Notes under the pieces: generated by a model
What the model saw: only the letters and a program-made list of their open reading frames with translations
Database searches by the model: none
What the model was told of the DNA's origin: nothing
NCBI GenBank assembly: GCA_037013495.1
Contig: CM072801.1
Location: 17,785,501-17,849,500 of the forward strand
Reading direction: 5' to 3'
Length of the DNA: 64,000 bases
Source: Hippophae tibetana
Lineage: Eukaryota > Streptophyta > Magnoliopsida > Rosales > Elaeagnaceae
Shown: positions 23,430-36,136 of the stretch, piece by piece
Numbering within the stretch: the stretch's first letter is position 1
How the letters are laid out: each line of letters begins with the position of its first letter
Program-made: the position numbers and the translations under genes

Positions 23430-25230
23430 AATTTTTTCGACATAAGTATCTTATATGTTTAATACATAGATACTCACATTAATTATGTGCTTCTTACTCC
23501 ACCCTTTACAAATTTAAGACCATATTAAGTATGGATTTTAAAAAAATCAAAATTTATTTGTTGAATTTTTATAATAGTTCTTTTCCTTATTTTTAATAGA
23601 AAATATTTAAATAATGTAGTGTTTGCATGATAATTAATTAGTTTCTAATTTTTTTTATTTTCAATAAAGTATAGTAATTTTTTATAATATTAAATTTACT
23701 TAAATTAAGCCAAAATACATTATTCTACGAAATTTAATGCTATGCATAACCAATTATATTTTTATAATTCATAAAAAATTTATAGATTGTAAAAATATAT
23801 GATATATTTATATTGATAGTTAAATTATATTATATGATAAAATATATTAATATTAGAATTAAAATAATTTAATAATTATCTTATAATTTGTTGGTATGTC
23901 TTAATATTTTTTATTTATTATTTGATAAATTTAAAAAATTGAAATTGTGATTCTTTGCTCATTTGTCACACTTAATATTTACTAATGATAAATAAGAAAA
24001 TATTTTTTTATAAATCTATGTTGTTATCTTATTTTTATTTTATTCTATCAATTTAAAATATATAATGCATCATATTAAATAAAGCTTTGGAAAAAAAATC
24101 AAAATAGTTCATACATGAATATTCTATGATTCACGAAGGGTCATCTAATCTACTAGTCAAATTAGACCTTTTTAATAATGGATCGTATCCTATATGCACC
24201 AATCCATTAAATGAAGTATAATTACAAAATGTCAATAATTGCTTTACATTATTTATTTTGATTGTGGTGTGACATGTTCTTGTCAGTTTCCTTCGCTATT
24301 AGTTATGTCTTACATGGAACATGTTTCAGTCTTGTAGGAAAATCATAATTATAAATATATTACATGTTTGTTATATATTATAAATATAGTAGACAATAGA
24401 ATAGACTCCATACTACTCTGACGTAGTTGGCTCCATTAATACTAACCAAAGTTAACTGATTTAGTGGAGAAAATTAAGTAAATAACTAGAGTTTCATTTT
24501 GTTTTTCCTGTCATTTGTGTGTAGAATCCATCTTTCATTTCCTCTACTTCCTCTTTTTTCTAAAGGTCTAAGCTCAAAATTTCAATATGAATAATTTCTT
24601 TATAAGTTACAACACATTATCTCTTTTAATTGATTTGTCTACAATTATTACTTTCATATTATTGAAGTATAAAGAAACTCCACTCCAATAATTTCACATT
24701 ATTGAAGGCTAAAATATGATTATTATATTTTCTTATTGTTTAAGTTTGAAAGATCATTTTTAAATTGAATAAAATGTATTATGGGTGAATTATAAATATA
24801 TATACAAATTTATATAATGTAATGGGTTTCTAGAATTTGCATTTAATGTTTTTTGAAATTGTAAAAAATTGAATTTAATTATGTAAAAAAAATATGGGTA
24901 AGATTTTGTTTTCGAAATAAAAACATGCAAAAGTTTGCATTTATATTATGACTATGCTTCAATTGCAAAAATGTAAGCGGTTGTAATTTTTCATAAAGTC
25001 TTAAATTATATTTCAATTAATATTTTTTATTTTTATTGGTTTATATTTAAAAAGAGTGAAATACAAATCAAGGTCCACAATATTGTACCTTTGAAATAAA
25101 AAAAATGCAAATGTTTGTAGTTATAGGTATGTCATGTTGTTGTAATATTGAAGTGCAAAGATTTTCATTTTCGTAAATGGTACTTATCCATATTTTTTAA
25201 TGGAATATTTATTTTTGTAGTGATATTATC
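23430..25230. other. AT-rich sequence upstream of the MULE gene
   Basis: No coding similarity. Near the right end two loosely similar stretches (about 24900-24995 and 25080-25180; each with TGCAAA-GTTTG, then TATG-C and TTG-AATT blocks) look like a weak direct duplication. A MULE terminal inverted repeat would be expected here, but I could not match one with sequence after 27.9 kb. Confidence 0.35.
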
Positions 25231-25232
25231 TA

Positions 25233-27903
25233 ATGAATACATATAGGGTACTTATTCGTCATGGTGGTCTATTGATAACCGTGGAAGAACAAGCATTGTA
25301 CAAGAGTGATGATTATATTGTATTCTCAATGCCTAGCACTCTCCAATACCAAAGCTCGTTGGAAATAACCAGTGAACTTTTGAAAATTGAAATTTTTAGT
25401 AATTATATTATTATGAAGTATCTTTATAACGAAAGTATTATGCATCTTGTTATTACAATTAAAAAAGATTGTAATGTGAAGACATTTATTATTTTTCATG
25501 CTAATGGTTCAAGTAATCTCCATGTATTATATGTCACTATTGACTTAACTCGAGGATTTATTCTCATCGAAAAATGTAACCCTTCATTAGCAATTGTGAC
25601 CATTGTGCATCCTGTTATTTTCAATGGTCATAATTGCTAATGAAGTTAAATGGGACACACTTGTTCAACCTAATATGGTAGATGATGTAGGAGAGGGAAG
25701 TGAAAGTCTAGAGGATTTTGAAAACACACATAAGAAGAATATGATTGAATCTGATGATTGTCTTAGTAATAAAAGTAACCTTCAAAATATGGAAATGAAT
25801 AATTCCCATTCTAATATTTTCAATGGTAATAATTTTCTTGGTGATGAAAGTAATCCTCAAAATACACAACTAAATAATTTTTTATCTAATGTTTTTATTG
25901 CTCATGATAAGTAAAGATGTGTTGAAAACCTTACATTTACAAAGAAATTGGAAAACAAATGTAAGAGATATTACAGACTTTGTATCTGCATGAAATGATG
26001 TTATGGTTGCTTCAATTATCACTGATATATATGTTGGAACTTCTTACAAATCAAAGGAAGAATTGAAGACACGGATTGATATAATTGTTATGAAACAAAA
26101 ATTGTTCGTCTTAACAAATTTTGAAATTATCATCAATTGTAAGTTTTTTTGCATATAATTGGAAAGTTTGTGGTGTAAGGATACAAGAATCTAAAATGTG
26201 ATGGTGTTGAAGTATGTTAATGATCACATATAAAATCTAGATACACTACGTAAATGCAATAAGGTAGCCACTAGTAAAATTGTTAATGCCATGCTAAAGC
26301 AAAAATGTAGTGGTCTTAGTCATGTTTATACTCCAACTCCAAATGACATACAAAATGATATGAAATTAATTTTTGGGATGTATATACCACACATAACAAC
26401 ATGGATGATTAAAGAGGAAGCAATAAGAAAGATTAAGGGAGATCCGAACGAGTCATTTTTTTCCTATCCGTATATAGTAACGTATTAATGAAAAAGAACT
26501 CGAGAACTATTACTCATATTGAAGTTGCTAATGTTATATGATTTCAATATTACTTTATGTCAATTGGAAGTTGGATTGGGGGGTTTAAAAGTAACATAAG
26601 ACATGTTATAGCCACAGATGTCATAGTCTTGAAAGTAAAGTACACAGGAACATTGTTTGCAGTGACAATGGATGGAGATAATGGGATATATCCTTTAGAT
26701 AATGTCATAGTCTTAGGAGTGGTTTTTGACAAAAATTAAGGGTCTAATTGGTGAATATTTGGTAATTGTTTTTGATTGTCATCCTAGCATAGTTGATATT
26801 TTGAAATGAATACCACGGTGCATGTGTGTATTATTTGGTAATGAAAATCCATTCAAAGTGTAAGAACTCAGAGGTTATATCGCTTTATTATATGACTATG
26901 AAGGCATATATAGTTCATGATTTTAACAAAATGTTTTATGAACTTAATGCACAAGAAGAACGTGTTGCATCATATTTAAGAGGTATTAAACTTGAATGAT
27001 GGGAAATGTCTCATTTTTTTTAAGTATATTCACATATTTACTTGTATAATTATGCATTGATATAGTTATTAAATTTTATACATTCAATTTATAAATATGA
27101 TAGTTAGATTCAAAACTTTAGTTTGCATTTTTTCATTTCTTGCTTTAATTTACATTTTTGCATTTCTTGTTTTATTTAAAAGATAAATATCAATATCAAG
27201 AAGTCCCCGCTATAGCTTAATGACTAATATTAATATTACAGAGTCTTTGAACAATGTTCTGAAGGATGCAAGGGACTTTGCTATAATAGGATTAATGGAA
27301 CACCTCACATGTGTGATGCAAAGATGATTTAATGATATATGGATATTGTCTACTTCATGGAATATTAATGGAATGAATTCTGTGGTGGATAAGGAGTATG
27401 CTAAGGGAAATAACATTTCACTTCACTGTCAAACATCACCTATTGATGCGCATATGCTCTATATTTATGATTGGGATAGAAACAATGAAGTAAATTTGAA
27501 CATGAAGACATGTATATGTTGTATGTTTGATTTGGATATGTTGTAATGTGGTTATGCATTTGCTGTAGCTAGAACTAGAGGTATTGATCATCAAAAACTC
27601 TGTGACCAAAAATACTCGTCTACCTCTATGGTAGCAACTTATGCTGAGTCAATTTATCCTATGGGACAGTGTGATTATTGGAATGTGCCAGATGATGTCC
27701 TTGTGAAATTGTTCTTCCTCCGTTACCAAATGCAAAAAGGGAAGGGAAAAAAAGAAGAGGAAACCAACCATTGTTAAGGTTAAGAAGTTTACAAATTGGT
27801 TTAAATGTGGTAAACCCGATCCCAATAAAGCAACTTGTAAGAGTGATTTACAAATGGTGGTTGAAGATGCTCATGTTATAACTATGGATGAGTTAATGTA
27901 ATA
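25233..27903 (+). pseudogene. Broken Mutator-like (MULE) transposase gene
   Basis: Reading across frames and stops gives the MuDR-type layout. The N-terminal region is at 25233-25914 (RVLIRHGG start, Asn/Ser-rich linker). The zinc-binding/DNA-binding part is at about 25990-26290 (GTSYKSKEELKTRIDIIVMKQ, CNKVATSKIVNAMLKQKC). The DDE transposase part is at 26291-26740 (MKLIFGMYIPHITTWMIKEEAIRKIKG, then GSWIGGFKSNIRHVIATDVIVLKVKYTGTLF with the first catalytic Asp kept). A SWIM zinc finger at about 27480-27570 reads CICCMFDLDML, stop, CGYAFAVA; the usual CxC...CxH has His changed to Tyr and Pro replaced by a stop. Many stops and shifts are present. Such proteins cut and paste Mutator-like elements; this copy cannot. 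Confidence 0.85.
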
Positions 27904-29021
27904 GTATCAAAGGACGGTATCTTATTAGTATTTTTCATTAATATATCAATTTGTTAGAAAATGATAATTTTTTTTATTATCAATAACCGACATAAAATTA
28001 CATAAATTAATATGGTTTTATATGCATAAAAAAATACTTGAATGGTCAAACTAAATACAAATAAAAATAATAGTTGATGCAATACATAGATCAATCAAAC
28101 ATTATAATATTAAACTTTTCTTTCAATCATGGATAAGTTATAACACAATTGATGATTCCCTTTACATATCTTACTATGCCATTTTTTGGTAGCTTTTTCC
28201 TTGTATTTATAATACTTAAATAATGACCTAGAATCAATGCAACCTTTTTGTCTTTTGACCTCCTTAGCATAGTACCAAGCTCCTTAACATAAACATTAAA
28301 TTCATTTTCTATGTGGAAGATATTATGGTTATACCACCATTTTCCTTAACCTTTCCCTTTACTTTGTTATTCAAAACAACATCATTCTTCAATCATATGT
28401 CATATTGATCTATTAGCTTCTCAATATCTTTCACAATCCTAACAATCTTTCTCCCATAATTTTCAAAAAACTCCATTTCAACTACAATTACGGGTAATAT
28501 TGAGTTTCATATTATAATATATACTCACAAAGTCACGTACCTAGTAAGCTACATCACCACTTATGAGGCTACATTGTAATATCGCTTCAAAAGTCATCAA
28601 TAAGTTAATATGCATGAAAACTTTGTCCAATAACTAATTGAAACTTAAGCTAATGGAAAAAATAAGAAAAGATTTCATAGAACAAAAAGTCTATGTTGTG
28701 TTGTTTAATGGGATAAATGGAAAATACTCACTATATTCGATTGTAAAGTTCCATAACAACAATGGTCTAATAATGTGTCTTAATTTGTGTAGATCACCAT
28801 CTAGTAAAAGTTACAAAAAAAAAAGAATATATTCATTTTATTTTTAAATTTTCTTATGAAAAAATAATCTTGAAACAATATTAGTATACCAAATGTAGTA
28901 ACATTACCTCTTTGTAATCCATATCATTTTTGAAATGCAAGGTTCAAATATATATTTTTTTCCTTGCTTAAATATTCTTTTTTATAGGTAATACATCGTT
29001 AAAGTTTAACTAAACCATATG
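27904..29021. other. Sequence between the MULE remnant and the Athila-like element
   Basis: AT-rich. A minus-strand stretch around 28470-28150 has scattered readable pieces (FFENYGRKIVRIVKDIEKLIDQYDI) without recognisable family. The 69-codon + strand frame at 28638-28847 is Lys/Asn-rich and not convincing. No MULE terminal repeat was identified. Confidence 0.35.
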
Positions 29022-29026
29022 TGTGA
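29022..29026. repeat. Target site duplication TGTGA (left copy)
   Basis: TGTGA precedes the TGATGAGCG end of the left LTR and is repeated exactly at 41966-41970. Confidence 0.9.
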
Positions 29027-29239
29027 TGATGAGCGAAAACCGGCATCACCGATTCTTGCCAATACTTTGGTTTTAATATTTATAAAACTCTCGCAAGTGC
29101 ACGAATCATTTCGAAGAAAATGATAAGTATACTCCCAAGGTCGATCTAAGGAAGGAATGTATGTGGTTTTTAATTTATTATTCAAACTTTTAAAAACGAA
29201 ATTAAATCCTAAACATCCTGTCACGATAGTTTGGTTTTT

Positions 29240-29375
29240 GTGTTCCTAATCTAATAACATAAAAATAAAACATAAATACAGATTAATTAAATATAATCTA
29301 ATAACATAAAAATAAACATAGATACAGATTCAATAAATAATTATCTAAAAATAAACATATATACAGATTCAATAA
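29240..29375. repeat. Short tandem units in the LTR
   Basis: About three imperfect copies of a 40-50 bp unit with (CTAA)AATAAACATA and ATACAGATT(A/C)AATAAAT. The same array is present in the other LTR (about 40752-40885), so it predates the insertion. Confidence 0.65.
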
Positions 29376-30421
29376 ATATTCATGCAAATTTTATCATTTA
29401 TATTAGCGGAGTATTTATGGATATAATAACTAAATTAATTATGCTTGCTCATATTATCTAGGTTATTAAAGATATAAATTGATATTTTATTGATTCTCTC
29501 TTTTTTATATAAATACCACCTTTGGTGGGGTTAGATATTCTTTGTTAACTAAACAAATCAATTAACAACTATGGGTGGGGTTGATAACTAATATGATTAA
29601 TTAAATTAATTCCTTTTTCTAAGAGATTTGAAAGTGAACCATTTAAATGCCACCTTTGGTGGGGTTAGACATTTTAAACTTTATTCAAGGTGTCCAAATT
29701 AAACATAAGAATTTAATTATCCGAGTACTAACTTTCAAGTTTTAAAACCACTATTGAAAACATGTTGTCAATACATTTTCACATAATAATTCTTATAAAA
29801 ACTTTTGAAATAGAGCTTCACTCTAACTACCGGGCGATTGTACCAACAAATAAAAGAGCACTACTCTAAATTAGACCGGATAACTAAACCTTAAAATCTA
29901 ATTTTCAGGTTTAAGTTTGTAATGAAAAATAATATATTTCTCTCTAACATTCTTAATATAAAATCTTGAATAAAAACAAAATCAATTCATTTTAGAGATT
30001 TTTACCTATTTAATATTTCGCAAGCATAACAACGTTATTATTATATCATTTTTACTAAACAGCCAACATAGTTAAATTAAACCACAGACAAATTAAATAT
30101 AACATGTAAGAATAAAGCATAAAAATAACTGTAAAGAAAATAAAATCCTTACAGAACTTTGACGCTATTCCCGTAGCTGGAAAACCTCCAAGCGGAATTT
30201 GCACTCCCATTTATTGAATCAAAAAGCTAAATTATTACAAAAACATTACAAGTTCCTCTCAAAAAGAGAAGAACTATACAACTAAGAGAATTGAACTAAA
30301 AACTAAGAGAAAAACTAAGAAAATCTTAGAAACTAAGAAAAACTTAAAAACTAAGAAATGAGAGAAAGAAAGAAGAGAGAAGTGTGGTTTGAAGGTGTGA
30401 TTTGAAGTGAAGGGAAGAGGG

Positions 30422-30430
30422 TATTTATAG
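30422..30430 (-). promoter_or_regulatory. TATA box of the Athila-like LTR (3' LTR copy)
   Basis: The minus strand reads CTATAAATACC, followed by a C/T-rich leader (CTCTTCCCTTCACTTC), the usual form of a plant LTR promoter. In the 5' LTR the deletion joint turns this into CTAATAAATACC. Confidence 0.7.
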
Positions 30431-30524
30431 GTGAGGATGGAGAGAAAAAATGAGTAAAAAAATATTAAAAAATGTAAAAACGCGTAATGGAAATGCTGAG
30501 GTCATTAATGACGTCAGCATGACG

Positions 30525-30667
30525 TCACGGGGGCGGCTGCACGTGAAAAATGGGGCGAAAAGGCGTTGGGCGTGCGGAGGGGGGCTGCTGGGCGCTGCGC
30601 GCGCGTTGGGGCGCGCACGGATGGGCAGGTTAGCGCGCGCGGGCTGGGGCGCTGGGCTGCGGGGCAC
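30525..30667. other. GC- and CpG-rich block in U3 of the 3' LTR
   Basis: About 140 bp are dominated by G, C and CpG (GGCGCTGCGCGCGCGTTGG and similar) in an otherwise AT-rich element. Open frames on both strands across it result from the composition and are not called as genes. The 5' LTR lacks the block because of a deletion. Confidence 0.85.
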
Positions 30668-30966
30668 GATTTCCATCTTTTTGATATTTTTGACCTTTTC
30701 GACCCATTTTGTCCAATTTTTCCATGTTTGTTGACCTTTTCCCACTTATTTATTAATATATTTGTGATGTATTGCTTCAAGTATTCCTCTTTGAGTCTTT
30801 AAATTGCGTTTTTAAGCCAAAATACCTGAAAAACAATAAAAATATCCGTGATTCCGAAAAAGACAAATTTATATAAATATATGATAAAACATATAAATAT
30901 ATGTATTTTTAATCAATTAATGTACATAAAATCATGGTTATTTTAGTGCTTTTTGAGCACTCATCA

Positions 30967-32778
30967 CAATCCCCAACCAGCTTCTTGCTAGTCCTTTAGC
31001 AAGAGAAGCGATAAAAACTAAAAATTAAAGTATCCTAAATCACTTTCGTGGATTGAAACGGTTGCATTTAGCCTATGCAACAAGCCGTTAAACCCCTAGG
31101 TTGCCCTAGTGGACGAGTTTGAGTCTCGTGAGGGTTTTCAGTAATGATACCCACAAACATTGAACTAAATAAAAAGAAACTATAAAAACAATCACAACAC
31201 AATCAAAAATTAATTTAAGAATAAAAGAAAACAACATATCACAAAAATATCTCATACTTTTTAATCTCCTTTAAGATCATAATTAAAATCTAAAGCATAA
31301 GTTATTTTAATCTCTTTAAACAATCATGATTTTATTATAATAATTAGTCGAAAATCATTTTCATATTTCATTTCAAAAATGTATCAATTTAATTTTACCC
31401 AATTTCAGTGTCATGAATCAGAATTCGCTTCGACTCTATTCCTCACAAGTCAATACTCTTAAAGCACTGAATCCTATGGGTTCAAAGACTCATACTAATT
31501 TATATGCGAAAGAGTTTATGTATAGAAATGAACTAATATGTTCGCATATGTATAAAGAACAAAGGCTCAAAGTGTTATTTTGATATTGATCTCATGAAAG
31601 GAATCGAATGTATAAATTATAAAGATATCATATATAAAAATTATTTTCATGCATAAATCAAACTCATTAAGAAAGAATTTCAAGATATATGCTTTTTACA
31701 AATGAAGAAATTGCAATGACTTTTTAGGGAATTATTTCCTATATCTTTTTTTTTGTAATTAGCCTGTACTCACAACTTTGTAGGAAATGTGGGTCATAGT
31801 ATGAAGATGATACTATATTTTTTTATCTCTCTATTTTTTTTTCAATATATGTATATTTTAGAGAGTCAACCCATGTACAGATTGTACATTTTTTTAGATT
31901 TTGGTGAGTGGTTAATTTTGTGGCTTTTCTGTTTGATCTTGGTTTAGGTAACCTCAGATATGTCTTTTTGTTTTTGTAGCAGTCATGCATGAATGAGATA
32001 TAAGCATATACTATCAATTTCTACTTAAATCGTTTAATCTAAAGAAAAAATAATAATAAAAAAATATATGATACTCTATTATGATGAGAAAAAATTCATA
32101 CATTCAATGCTAATACCTATAGAGATCATCTAAAAATTTGAATAAATAAGAAATGTGTTTGGAGTAGAAAAAATATATATTTCACTCTGAATAAAATAAA
32201 TTAGGCTCAAATTATATCTCACAAGGGTAGTCTCCACTAAAAAAAATTCATAAACACCAATTTTGGGTTTAATATAATTTCCACATTTTATCAAGAAATA
32301 CTAGTTATGACAAAAACTAACTAATTATCAAAAATAATTACAAAATATTTCATGATATGTTTTCAAAAATTAATCTAACAGTACCAAAGACTTAACTATT
32401 TACTTAAATTTGATTTAAAGAAATGATAAATTTTTGTGAGAAATTTTTTTTTATTATTTATTAAGCATGGTAACTTTTCACCACCCCCAACCTAGAACTT
32501 ACATTGTCCTCAATGTAACAACTGCAAATTAAAGATAAAGAGAAAAGAGGAGAAAGATTACCTATTTCTTGAGAATGTGTAAGTAGTAATGAAGAAATGC
32601 AGGTGCATCCATCATATTCATCATTAAAGTGTATACAGACAGATCGCTGTGAACTTCTAACATCTCAACAAATATTTTAGTTTTAACAATTTTAAAAATT
32701 ATTCACATACAAGTAAACTAAAATAAACAATAAAATTAAGTAAATAAAACAAATAACAAAAAATTACCTAACATGATG
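30967..32778 (-). other. 3' untranslated region of the Athila-like element
   Basis: There is no credible gene; the longest minus-strand frame here is 64 codons, so there is no envelope-like gene. Next to the LTR the minus strand reads AAGCTGGTTGGGGATTG, the likely polypurine-type primer (30967-30983). A block with TTAAACCC-AGG-CCTAGTGGA-GAGT (about 31085-31140) is conserved in the second Athila-like remnant at about 48310-48380. Confidence 0.7.
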
Positions 32779-32822
32779 GGTTGCCTCCCATCCAGCGCTT
32801 AGTTTAACGTCTTAGCAAGACG
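32779..32822 (-). repeat. Conserved post-pol motif with small hairpin (copy 1)
   Basis: The minus strand reads CGTCTTGCTAAGACG, a 5-bp-stem hairpin, then TTAAACTAAGCGCT and TGGGAGGCAACCCA. Related sequences follow the integrase gene in many plant Athila/Tat elements. Copies also lie at 38239-38290 and 50133-50185 in this window. Confidence 0.75.
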
Positions 32823-32835
32823 TATCTTTTTGGTG

Positions 32836-34743
32836 CTAAGGATTACTCAGCCAAATGCAATCTATTTCAGCAATGTTGTTTGGTTCTTCTAAATAAGGCT
32901 TGACACGATGGCCATTAACTTTGAACGTTTTTTGTGTCTTGGAGTCCAATAGTTCTACCACTCCATGTTCAAATACCTGAACTATTTTGAATGGTCCATC
33001 CCATCTTGATCTCAGCTTTCCTGGAAACAATCTCAAATGAGAGTTAAATAAAAGAACTTTCATTCCAGGGTGAAAAGTCTTAGGAACTAGCCTCTTGTCA
33101 TGATAGCGCTTAGTACGCTCTTTGTATAATTTGGCATTCTCATAAGCTTCATTCCTAATTTCTTCCAACTCATGAAGCTGGAGTAATCGTTTTTCACCTG
33201 CTTTATCTAAATCCATGTTTAGCTCTTTAATTGCCCAGTAAGCCTTGTGTTCAAGTTCAATTGGAAGGTGGCACGCTTTCCCAAAGATTAACCGGTAAGG
33301 GCTCATCCCAATAGGTGTTTTGTAAGCGGTGCGGTATGCCCATAAGGCATCATTTAACTTAAATGCCCAATCCTTCCTTGAAGGACGCACAGTGCGTTCC
33401 AATATTCCCTTAATTTGCCTATTACTTACTTCCACTAAATCGGAAGTTTGAGGATGATATGGAGTAGCTACCTTATGTGTGATGTTGTACTTGTTTAGTA
33501 CTCCATCAAAGAGTTTGTTACAAAAATGGCTACCTCCATCACTTATTATAGCTCTAGGCGTTCCGAACCTACTGAATATGAAATCTTTCAAGAATTTTAC
33601 AACAACATTAGCATCATTGGTTTTGGTGGGGATAGCTTCTATCCACTTGGACACATAATCCACAGCAACCAAAATGTATTGAAAACCATTAGATGGGGGA
33701 AAAGGACCCATAAAGTCAATCCCCCATACATCAAAGAGCTCAACAACTAAATTAGATGTCAAAGGCATTTCATCTCTTTTGTTTATGTTTCCTGTTCTTT
33801 GACATCTATCACATTGTGCACAAAACATATGAGCATCTTTAAAAAGAGTGGGCCAAAAGAATCCAGACTGTAATATCTTACGGGCTGTCTTTTCACCTCG
33901 AAAATGACCCCCACAATGAAGTTCATGACAAAAAGTTAGAATGCTCTTATGTTCTTCTTCAGGTACACATCTCCAGATGACTTGATCTTGACCAATCTTG
34001 TATAAATAAGGGTCATCCCAGAAATAGTCCTTAATAGTTTTAAAAAACCTTTTCTTGTCCTGATATGAAGTGTTAGGTCGCAAAACACCAGTGGCAAGAT
34101 AGTTTACAATATCAGCATACCATGGGTTTGGACCTATGAAAAATAACTGTTCATCAGAAAAGGTTTCAACTATATCTTCATTACTCTCATCTTTAAGAGA
34201 ATTGAAGTCAGAAATCAACCTAGACAAATGGTCAACTACTAAGTTTTCACTTCCTTTCTTATCCTTGATTTCTAGGTCAAATTCTTGTAAGAGTAAGATC
34301 CACCTGATTAATCTTGGCTTGGCATTTGGTTTACTTAATAGGTATCTTAAAGCAACATGATCAGAATGCACAATCACTTTAGATCCTACTAAATAAGACC
34401 GAAATTTGTCTAAAGAGAATACTATAGCCAAGAATTCCTTTTCAGTGGTGGTGTAATTCATTTGGGCATCATTGAGTGTTTTGCTAGCGTAGTAGATGAC
34501 ATGCAAACGCTTATCCACTCTTTGTCCCAAGACTGCTCCTATTGCATAATCAAAAGCGTCACACATTATTTCAGAAGGTAAAGACCAGTTTGGTGCCATA
34601 ATAACAGGGGTAGATGTGAGTTTATCTTTCAAGGTATTAAAGGAAGTAAGGCAGTCATTGTTGAAATCAAAATCAGCATCTTTGGATAGCAAGTTACATA
34701 AGGGACGACTTATTTTAGAGAAATCTTTAATAAATCGTCGCAT
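32836..34743 (-). pseudogene. Athila-like RNase H and integrase part of pol
   Basis: The frame has 635 codons. RNase H comes first ([49 protein letters not shown]). The integrase follows, with an HHCC zinc finger ([28 protein letters not shown]) and the catalytic core: Asp in WGIDFMGPF, Asp in IISDGGSHF and Glu in [12 protein letters not shown]. It ends with a GPF/Y-type C-terminus ([12 protein letters not shown]) and no chromodomain. The frame is open to its normal end but is separated from RT by a frameshift around 34730-34745, where about four residues of the conserved GHA-FY-RRFIKDF stretch are lost. Integrase inserts the cDNA into the genome. Catalytic residues look intact. Confidence 0.9.
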
Positions 34744-36124
34744 GTCCCAAGAAGCTTCTTATCCCCTTCACAGATGTAGGGGGAGGTAGTTTGGATATCA
34801 ATTCAACTTTTGCCTTATCAACTTCAATACCCTTGTTTGAAATTATATGTCCTAAAACTATCCCTTGGTGAACCATAAAATGACTTTTCTCCCAACTAAG
34901 GGTTAGATTGCATTCAATGCATCTTTCTAAAACCAAAGTCAATTTATGTAAGCAATCATCAAATGAGTTCCCAAAGACAGAGAAATCGTCCATGAAAATC
35001 TCAATGAATTTTTCCACCATGTCCGAGAAAATAGATATCATGCATCTCTGGAAAGTGGCAGGGGCATTGCATAACCCAAATGGCATTCTGCGAAAAGCAA
35101 ATATCCCAAAAGGACATGTAAATGTGGTCTTTTCCTGATCTTCTGGTGCTATGGGTACTTGATAATATCCGAACAATACATCCAAAAAACAGTAAAATTC
35201 GTGCCCAGCTGATCTTTCCAACATTTGATCAATGAATGGAAGAGGAAAGTGATCTTTTTTCGTATATAAATTTAGTTTCCTAAAATCTATACACATTCTC
35301 CATCCAGTGATTATTCTAGTGCGCACTAATTCACTTTTGTCATTTTTAACAACTGTTATCCCAGATTTCTTTGGTACCACATGCACTGGACTAACCCACT
35401 TACTATCCGCAATAGGATAGATAATACCTTCTTCTAATAATTTAAGAATTTCCTTTTTAACTACCTCTTGCATGTTTGGGTTTAGTCTTCTTTGGGTCTC
35501 TCGTACAGGCTTAGCACCATCCTCCAAGTTGATCTTGTGCATACACATTGTTGGACTAATGCCTCTTATATCCCTTATACTCCAACCTATAGATTTCTTA
35601 AACTGTTTAAGCACTTTGATGAGTTCCTTTTCTTGTGGTTTGGTCAAGGTTGAAGAAATTATCACTGGATAAGTTTCTCCTTCTCCCAAAAACACATATT
35701 TTAAGTGCTCAGGTAAGTCATTGAGTTCAAGTTCAGGTGGATTGGCCTCTTTACTAGATGAAGAACTTGGTAGATTTAAAAGTGTACTAGATTTTGTCAT
35801 CACTTCATTATTGTCTAGTTGTTCAAGGTACCCCTTAATTTCTTCATCTAAATCTTCTTCAACCTTTTCAAGTGTAAGAACGGTTTCAAGCTTGTCTTCT
35901 ATTCTGGTTTGTAAAAAGGTGCTTTGGACAAGATTATCCAAAGGATCAACTTCGAATATTTCATCGATGGCAGAAATAGAAGGAAAAGGTGAAGAATCAA
36001 AAACTTTAAAATGAACAGTTTCTCCTAAGACTGTCATTGTCAAATTTCCATCTTGGATATCAATAATAGTTTTAGTAGTTGCCATAAATGGTCTACCAAG
36101 CAATATTGTGTGCTCTCTGTCCAA
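34727..36124 (-). pseudogene. Athila-like reverse transcriptase part of pol
   Basis: A 465-codon open stretch in the same frame as the upstream protease. It opens with REHTILLGRPFMATTKTIID (end of protease), then a variable linker, then RT (RLNPNMQEVVKKEILKLLEEG, SKWVSPVHVVPKKSG, TGWRMCIDFRKLN, MPFGLCNAPATFQRCM). The active site is FMDD at about residue 377 (IFMDDFSVFG), the form usual in Athila/Tat elements. FLDVLFGYYQV replaces the more common FLDGYSGYNQI. The stretch ends at the frameshift after SFLGHA. The reported first residue is only the first possible codon after an in-frame stop at 36139-36137. The RT copies element RNA into DNA. Confidence 0.9.
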
Positions 36125-36136
36125 TGCTGGATTTTC

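Larger units (their letters stand above)
29027..30966 (-). repeat. 3' LTR, 1940 bp
   Basis: This is the longer of the two LTRs. On the minus strand it starts TGATGAGTGCTC and ends CGCTCATCA. It contains a U3 GC-rich block (30525-30667), a TATA box, three related GGTGGGGTT palindromes (about 29517, 29572 and 29650) and short tandem units with ACATA-ATACAGATT (29240-29370). Confidence 0.93.

Noticed and set aside
30425..30802. Overlapping open frames of 78-106 codons on both strands across the GC-rich LTR block
   Set aside because: They arise from the lack of A/T stop codons in a GC-rich stretch; Arg/Ala/Pro-rich composition and no family similarity.
31823..32017. Minus-strand frame of 64 codons after pol as an envelope-like gene
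   Set aside because: Too short, Lys/Thr-rich, with no signal peptide or membrane segment; Athila envelope-like frames are several hundred codons.
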